This document shows, one piece after another, positions 57,137-64,000 of a stretch of 64,000 nucleotides of DNA. A program made the position numbers and the translations under genes. Source of the stretch: Anthoceros angustus (Eukaryota; Streptophyta; Anthocerotopsida; Anthocerotales; Anthocerotaceae); the NCBI GenBank assembly GCA_010909165.1, contig VJWM01000134.1:62001-126000 (forward strand), read 5' to 3'. The notes beneath the pieces were generated by a model, which was not told where the DNA came from, did not search any database, and worked only from the letters and a program-made list of their open reading frames with translations. Position 1 is the stretch's first letter. Each line of letters opens with the position of its first letter.

Positions 57137-58111
57137 CTCAATAATGTTGGGTTTAAATAAATTTGGACTTCCTTCTCACAAGGGGTTTTGAACTTTCTTT
57201 CATACCATAATGCACTCCAAGGGGTTTGCGGGCATAAAGAGTTTGGTGAGATAAGAGGTATCAGTTCATGAGGCGCCTCTCGAGATTGGGTGATAAGCAT
57301 TGGAGGTATCAGTTCATGAGGCGCCTCTCGATATTGGGTGATAAGCATTAGATCGATCAATTCTTTTTAATCATTATAGCTAGGTATTTTCGTAGTTATA
57401 ATTTTATATTCATAACTAGGTAATAGATGATTGATCTGTCTTGGTAGCCCAAGCTGCGAGTCAATATCGAATCGAACAAGCCATAGAATACTAATGACTT
57501 CATTTCCTAAAACCGGATGAAAAGAGTAAATACTATGGATATGTCCTGCTTGCACATCGTCTACAACCAAGGAGAACGCATGGAGAGAAAAAACGACAGG
57601 GGATGAGTTACCTAAACGCCTTGATAACGAATCGGGCCGGTGGCATCGGCAACAGTGAAACATATCTCATGTTTTGGTTTGACACAAGTGGGCTCCTTTT
57701 GGTTTGACACCAGTGGGCTCCTTTTGGTTTGACACCAGTGGGCTCCGGGACCAACTCCACTCTTCTAGTGGACACGCGGATGAGAAGCAACCAAAGCCGC
57801 CTCGAGGCGGCTCGTCAAAGGCTCGTTATCTTTCACACATACACTATTGAGCGCCGTCTCTTGGAAATGATGGAATGCTCATAGCCTTCTTTCCGTGGCT
57901 GCATGTGCTTCCTTAGGAAAATCGGCTTTTGAACAACTCTGAATGGTAGGCACAAACCAAATGCATGCCATGGCAGCCAAGTTGTTTATTCTAGGCCATG
58001 TCGCACTTTTATACCTCGAGTGCACATGTTCCGAGACACAACGTATCCCTTTCATCTTCGATCTGCAAGAGGGCAGGTACTTCCCTAATGCAACTCATTA
58101 CATGATGCTTA

Positions 58112-58258
58112 CAGGCAGAATTTGACCAAGCTTTTGCCTCTCCACCTAACAGTACAAGTACGCAAGCCATGGGTACGCTCCTCCCCATCTCCAGTCGACT
58201 CATTTCATTTGACTGACCCAGTCTCCCCGCCGCCCACTGACTGCAGCGGACATATAAG
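58112..58258 (+). promoter_or_regulatory. TLP-A core promoter, unit 4
   Basis: TTGACC near 58123, TTGACT near 58209 and TATAAG at 58253; four GCAGAA copies. It is the only promoter ahead of the three TLP-A copies in this unit. Confidence 0.58.
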
Positions 58259-58421
58259 CTCGCCGTAGAAGCAGAAGCAGAAGCAGAAGCAGTAATCACA
58301 CACCGTCTTCCGGGCTCTCATCTCCACTGCACTGCCCACTACTCCGATCGCCAAGCTCACAGCTAGCGCATGCTCTGGACTCCTGCGCAGCCTCCACAGA
58401 CCTGTCTGCTTCTATTACAAG

Positions 58422-59132
58422 ATGGCCAGCTTCAACGCAGCGTGGGTTCTTCTGTCGGCGCTGGTGGCAGCCAGCAGCCTGATGGCCGCCGTGCAAGGTG
58501 AATCCAGCGCGCGTTCAACACACTGCATTGCATCGATTACTAGCTATAGCCTTGCTTCCTGCTGAATGATGAAGCATAGCTGTGATCGTGAACTCTCGAG
58601 ATTGAGCAGAACGTTTGTGTGGAATGGTGGGTCAAACTGCAGGGTGCTACGTGCAGATACAGAACCACTGCCCCTACCCCGTCACCAGCTGCGCGCAATC
58701 CAGAGCCGACCCCATCGCGCAGTTCCAGCTGGCCTCGGGCCAGTCGCAGACCCTGGACTTCGGCTCCGCCTGCAGCTGGCCGTCGGCCACGATATGGGCG
58801 TCGGTGCGAGGGCAGTGCGTTGCGCCCGGGGAACCCTGCCGCCGCCAACGATAAGAACCTGGCCGATCTGGCGGAATTCAACCTGGCCAGCCCACCGACT
58901 TCTACGATGTCAGCAACGTGAACGCCTACACCATCGGCCTCAAGATCCAGCCCGTTGCCAGCAGCTGCGGCGCACCTTCCTGCTCCATCCCCGACATCCG
59001 CTCCTTCTGCGGCGCCAACAACCAGCTGCTGAGCCTGCCCCTCCGGGGCGCTCTCCTGCATCAACACCGACGGCACTGCCGGCCGAGGCCCCTCGGACGG
59101 CACCCGCCTGTTCAAGGCCGCCTGCCCCTCCT
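58422..59132 (+). pseudogene. TLP-A copy 4a, 3'-truncated
   Basis: Exon 1 58422-58497, intron to 58642, exon 2 from 58643. The splice junction is intact (GGGTGC). It ends at [10 protein letters not shown], where the last ~28 codons (with the final two cysteines and NYNVIFCP) are replaced by the next copy's leader. It also carries the shared two-base loss after VAPG and a C loss at NLASP. If transcribed, one RNA could include all three copies. Confidence 0.75.
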
Positions 59133-59163
59133 CCTCCACAGACCTGTCTGCTTCTATTACAAG

Positions 59164-59874
59164 ATGGCCAGCTTCAACGCAGCGTGGGTTCTTCTGTCGG
59201 CGCTGGTGGCAGCCAGCAGCCTGATGGCCGCCGTGCAAGGTGAATCCAGCGCGCGTTCAACACACTGCATTGCATCGATTACTAGCTATAGCCTTGCTTC
59301 CTGCTGAATGATGAAGCATAGCTGTGATCGTGAACTCTCGAGATTGAGCAGAACGTTTGTGTGGAATGGTGGGTCAAACTGCAGGGTGCTACGTGCAGAT
59401 ACAGAACCACTGCCCCTACCCCGTCACCAGCTGCGCGCAATCCAGAGCCGACCCCATCGCGCAGTTCCAGCTGGCCTCGGGCCAGTCGCAGACCCTGGAC
59501 TTCGGCTCCGCCTGCAGCTGGCCGTCGGCCACGATATGGGCGTCGGTGCGAGGGCAGTGCGTTGCGCCCGGGGAACCCTGCCGCCGCCAACGATAAGAAC
59601 CTGGCCGATCTGGCGGAATTCAACCTGGCCAGCCCACCGACTTCTACGATGTCAGCAACGTGAACGCCTACACCATCGGCCTCAAGATCCAGCCCGTTGC
59701 CAGCAGCTGCGGCGCACCTTCCTGCTCCATCCCCGACATCCGCTCCTTCTGCGGCGCCAACAACCAGCTGCTGAGCCTGCCCCTCCGGGGCGCTCTCCTG
59801 CATCAACACCGACGGCACTGCCGGCCGAGGCCCCTCGGACGGCACCCGCCTGTTCAAGGCCGCCTGCCCCTCCT
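59164..59874 (+). pseudogene. TLP-A copy 4b, 3'-truncated
   Basis: Exon 1 59164-59239, exon 2 from 59385. It has the same truncation as copy 4a and no difference from it that I can find by eye. It has no TATA box of its own within the repeat. Confidence 0.75.
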
Positions 59875-59905
59875 CCTCCACAGACCTGTCTGCTTCTATT
59901 ACAAG

Positions 59906-60697
59906 ATGGCCAGCTTCAACGCAGCGTGGGTTCTTCTGTCGGCGCTGGTGGCAGCCAGCAGCCTGATGGCCGCCGTGCAAGGTGAATCCAGCGCGCGTTC
60001 AACACACTGCATTGCATCGATTACTAGCTATAGCCTTGCTTCCTGCTGAATGATGAAGCATAGCTGTGATCGTGAACTCTCGAGATTGAGCAGAACGTTT
60101 GTGTGGAATGGTGGGTCAAACTGCAGGGTGCTACGTGCAGATACAGAACCACTGCCCCTACCCCGTCACCAGCTGCGCGCAATCCAGAGCCGACCCCATC
60201 GCGCAGTTCCAGCTGGCCTCGGGCCAGTCGCAGACCCTGGACTTCGGCTCCGCCTGCAGCTGGCCGTCGGCCACGATATGGGCGTCGGTGCGAGGGCAGT
60301 GCGTTGCGCCCGGGGAACCCTGCCGCCGCCAACGATAAGAACCTGGCCGATCTGGCGGAATTCAACCTGGCCAGCCCACCGACTTCTACGATGTCAGCAA
60401 CGTGAACGCCTACACCATCGGCCTCAAGATCCAGCCCGTTGCCAGCAGCTGCGGCGCACCTTCCTGCTCCATCCCCGACATCCGCTCCTTCTGCGGCGCC
60501 AACAACCAGCTGCTGAGCCTGCCTCCGGGGCGCTCTCCTGCATCAACACCGACGGCACTGCCGGCCGAGGCCCCTCGGACGGCACCCGCCTGTTCAAGGC
60601 CGCCTGCCCCTCCTCCTACAGCTACAACTACGACGACGCCACCTCCACCTTCACTTGCCCCCACGGCACCAACTACAATGTCATCTTCTGTCCCTGA
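59906..60697 (+). CDS. Thaumatin-like TLP-A copy 4c, with complete 3' end
   Basis: Exon 1 59906-59981, intron 59982-60126, exon 2 60127-60697 ending [15 protein letters not shown]. It has the shared two-base loss after VAPG, the C loss at NLASP and a C-run loss before SGALSC. It is separated from the unit's TATA box by the two truncated copies. Confidence 0.78.
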
Positions 60698-60849
60698 TCG
60701 ATTTCTGTGGCTCTCGCGCACATACCTGCTCCTGGGCAAGGATTTGATCCACACGTACGGAGACATGTAGTATGTGGTTTCGTAAAGAGTTCACGACTTG
60801 TGAACATTGGCTGGTAGCAGGGCAGTGTAGATTGGGAAATCAATTTGGA

Positions 60850-61900
60850 CATACACGGTCATTGTGTGCCATCATCTGTAGCAAACAATCGCATGCAAGC
60901 ATGTCTTCCCAGGTCACATTTCCATGATTCCGCCAGACCCCCAGCAGTGATGCACACCAAACTGCTCAGCCAGGTTGAACCGGCATGGCCAAGAGCATGG
61001 CTTCTGCTTTGCTAGCGCTGAAGAGTCCATCCCTGCCAAAAGGTTGGTCAATCATGCAGCTAGAATAATGGCTGAAGTCCCTCTCCCCATAGGAGGAAGT
61101 ACTTTGAAGCATTCAAAGTACTTCACTCCTTCCTACAACATTCGAGTTTGGCTGCAGGCAGGCAAAAGCATAGGGTAAAGAACTGTGTTGGCCACAAAGA
61201 TGCTGCCACTGGTTGGACACCTTCCTTCTGCTTTGTTGCATACAGTTCTAACGCCTTTTCCCTTATTCCTGCTCCATAGAGCAACCTAGGATTGCATTCC
61301 ATGTTACCACATCCGAGGTCAGGTACAACAATCCTGTGCAACAACAACAGCAGTGCGGCTCCACTCCTCATTCCCACAGCCCGCTAAATCAACGCAGTGT
61401 ACAGTTGTGTCGGCGTGGACACCATCCCGACACGAAGCGAAAATACATGAAGCGCTCGTTGAGAAAGCTTCAGTGCAGCAGAGCGCGTTCTCATGTGAAT
61501 GTCGAGGTCACAAGTTTTGAAGATCAAAAAGTTTGGAAGAGGCTCTGCGCTTATGCTGGTTTTCATCTGTCGCTTCAAGGAACCAACATGTCCGAAAGAA
61601 GGAGGTGAGGATAAACCCTGAGCCCGCTCTCTGTTGCAGTTCATGGATCTCTGGTACGGAATCCCAGCATTGGCAAAGATTTGGGACATGAGCATGTATG
61701 GTGAAGCTTCCAGTGGCTGCAAGTGCGCCAGGCAGTCAAATGGATGTCTTCCCAGGCCACATTTCCATGAATTCGGCAGACCCCAGCAGGGACGACCAAA
61801 CTGCACAGTCAGGCTGAATCGGCATGCCCAAGAGCAGCGCTTCTGCTTTGCTAGCCTGAAGACTCCGTCCCTGCCAAAAGAGGTCGGTCAATCAAGCTAG
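60850..61900 (-). pseudogene. PPR remnants, unit 4
   Basis: The E-like decayed piece is at about 60880-61060, the EKALELYATKQKEGVQP piece at 61123-61377 and the E-domain piece at 61384-61890. The latter has the same base difference as unit 1 relative to unit 2. Confidence 0.5.
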
Positions 61901-62333
61901 AATATTGGTTACTTGGGGCTGTAAATGGCTTTAGTCCTCTCCATAGCAATACTTTTGGCAGCAAGCTACTTCCTCCTGCCTACAACATTCCATTATGGCT
62001 GCAGGCAGACAGAAGGAAAGAATTGTGTCGGCTTCCTCATGCAAACCAGATGCAGGAAACGCTGCAACGCACAAACATCCAGCTTGGCCAGCTGAAACCG
62101 TACAACCTGGTGCCAAGAATCCGGGGCCACAACACTACGGTGGTTAAGATTCTGGAAACAGGAAATCACAACACTACGGTTGTGCTGAGAGTTCAGCAAT
62201 CCTAAGTTCACAACACTACAGTAGTTAAGATTCTACGGTAGTCAAAATTCTGCATGGGCAGGCGAGTGACCAGATGGAACCACAAGTCCTGTTCCTTTGT
62301 GATGGGGCTTCCTGAATTTCACCTCAGGCTGGC

Positions 62334-64000
62334 TGGAACGGGCGAGGACTTATTATTATTATGGACTCCTCCTTGAAAATGGCTGTTCTCTCAGCAAATC
62401 CTGTGAGTTCCTTGTCAGAGACGCCGGCTCGTCTGTCAAGGAGCTCTGCCTCTGCCTTCGCAAGAGCTCTGGGCTGCAAGGATCCCTACACATTTGCGTG
62501 TGGGGACCTCAATTGCTGCTGCAACCAGCAGTCCTAAACTAGAGGCTACTAGGACGATAATAAAAGGTGGCCAGTCATACTGGTCGAAGAATACCTGTGG
62601 CAGGAAGGGCAAGCATCACAAGTTGGGACACGGACTTGTTGGTGAAAGTATGGGAGTAGAGCTTGCAGAGATACCAGATGCAAGGATTTGGACACGCTAG
62701 TGTGCCATCCGTTGCTGCGGATGGCTGCATACACAATCACAGATATGAGTCCAGACAAGCAACCGCTAAGGGTTGACATGGGTGTCACTATGCGCTCAGC
62801 CCAGTAGCCGGTGAACAGCCCTGACATTATGGGGAGTGCGGATGTGGTTGTCACGATGTTGCTCATGAGGAACAGGCTGTTGATATTGTAGCCCTGGGCA
62901 AAGGGTGTACACGATAGGAGTCAGTGTTTGTCATCACTTCACCAACAGATCCAACAAGCAATGGCATGGTTTGCCTACCCTGCGTGATACCACGAGGCAT
63001 GGAACCGTTACAACAACCATCAACAGACGGCTCCACATAACGGACTGGTTTCGCAGAAACACGTCCGCAATGCAGTTGTGAGAGCATTTTGTAGAGAATC
63101 TCCAGCTGAGTCGCTCGTATAGTGACCCATACCATACCATCTGCAAGTGGACCACAAATAAGCTGGGGTTGTGCAATGCACACAAACAAACATGTATATG
63201 TTGAGACTACAGACACCAGGTAATGGCGACAGGGACAGTGCCACACCTGGACTCCATCGCTGTTCGTAAGCAACGTGAAGAAAATGGTGTTGCCGCACTC
63301 ATCTGGTCCAGAAGGCACAAACTTCCCAGACCAGGCTGCGATGTACCCACCGAATCCAAAAGGAAGCACACAAGAATCACCTAGTACACGGAGCATGAGC
63401 CTTTTAAGTGTTCCTGCTTAACCACATTGCCTTTTTCAACCCCAACATCAGATTAACATACAAGAGGACATTCATTACCTGGCAAGCTCCCAGAAAGCAC
63501 CCTGCTTCAACTTTCGGTCGCTGACAGATGCCATATCGCCTCACTGAACGACGAGGCGGATATCAGGAGATCGGCATAGTGGCAATCGAGGCATACCCTG
63601 CACAGTCAGCACGATATGATGGATTATACAGTCTTCCCTGCCGAGAAAGCAAGCCTTGCTGGCAAGCACACAGAGATTGTGTCCACAAATCGCTTCGCTG
63701 AAGAGCAGTTCCGGAGTCAGCGTCCTCCAGCATGTTCAGAATTGGATCCTACAACTAGTTCCAAGTGCACCAGACACCGCTATCGTACCTTCCTGACGAA
63801 GTCTGTGAAAGACATGACGTTCGGCAGCCTCCTGGTGATGTGGGCGCCAAAGAAACCCTGCAACAGAATGGGCAGGCCACAACCCACGGCGTAGCACACA
63901 AGCCCCACAATCCCTGCCTCACAGTTGAGCCATGAGTTCATGCTGATCATAGCAGAGATGAGCAGGCTTTCCTAGCCCCAGCACACCGCCACATCCAACC
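62334..64000 (-). CDS. Sodium:solute symporter family transporter, unit 4 (5' end outside window)
   Basis: The last six exons and part of the third are present: PFIIVLVASS, ALPIMSGLFTGYWAERIVTP, DSAGDSLQNAL, FGFGGYIAAWSGKFVPSGPD, DRKLKQGAFW and SFTDFVRK. The first two exons lie beyond the window edge. One base is missing in the ALT/NCI region (GCAGTTGTGAG) compared with unit 1. Confidence 0.6.

Larger units (their letters stand above)
58391..60616. repeat. 742-bp tandem triplication of TLP-A, unit 4
   Basis: ATGs at 58422, 59164 and 59906 are exactly 742 bases apart, and the first two copies look identical. The novel junctions (about 59131-59136 and 59873-59878) fuse GCCTGCCCCTCCTCC from late exon 2 to TCCACAGACCTG of the 5' leader, sharing CTCC. 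The third copy is two bases shorter because of a reduced C run before SGALSC. Confidence 0.93.
57137..64000. repeat. Multi-gene tandem unit 4 (partial, runs off the window)
   Basis: Fourth copy, cut by the window end inside the symporter gene. Its TLP-A is triplicated with a 742-bp period. The array therefore continues to the right of the window. Confidence 0.92.

Noticed and set aside
1-64000. tRNA, rRNA or snRNA genes
   Set aside because: No cloverleaf, box A/B pair or rRNA core motif was recognised by eye on either strand; a tRNAscan/Infernal run would be needed to exclude short RNAs.

Overview
The window looks like nuclear DNA of a land plant. It holds intron-containing genes, small thaumatin-like (PR-5) proteins, a PLATZ zinc-finger gene, PPR E-domain remnants and a Ty1/copia LTR retrotransposon. 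Nothing bacterial (operons, Shine-Dalgarno sites, CRISPR) was seen. The PPR tail ends in a motif I associate with fern PPR proteins, so a fern or another seedless vascular plant is my best guess, with low to moderate confidence.

Layout. Positions 1-5226 are a left flank: a 909-bp-period direct repeat, a possible Ty3/gypsy fragment on the minus strand, and a 1.25-kb minisatellite with a 29-bp unit. From 5227 to the window end runs a tandem array of a multi-gene unit of about 15 kb: unit 1 5227-20190, unit 2 20191-41618 (enlarged by a copia insertion and a 1.55-kb duplication), unit 3 41619-57136, and unit 4 57137 to beyond 64000.

Each complete unit carries, left to right: (a) a thaumatin-like gene on plus (TLP-A) with a TATA box and two W-boxes; (b) degenerate PPR gene pieces on minus; (c) a sodium:solute-symporter-family gene on minus in about eight exons; (d) about 2.2 kb without a recognised gene; (e) a second thaumatin-like gene on minus (TLP-B), convergent with TLP-A; (f) a truncated third thaumatin-like gene (TLP-C) on minus; (g) a PLATZ-type zinc-finger gene on minus, whose 3' part is a tandem array of roughly 530-bp modules (4, 4 and 3 per unit).

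Inside the array several private tandem duplications (86 bp, 241 bp, 742 bp x3, 1149 bp, 1551 bp) show that it is structurally restless; most junctions lie in short microhomology. Almost all coding copies are broken by 1-2-base deletions, mostly in C/G runs, and different copies break at different places. This fits long-read consensus error at least as well as real decay, so I call genes by family and do not claim that any copy is functional or dead. How the genes might work together is inference only: two PR-5 proteins under W-box-type promoters suggest a defence cluster amplified for dosage; the symporter and PLATZ gene may simply be passengers.
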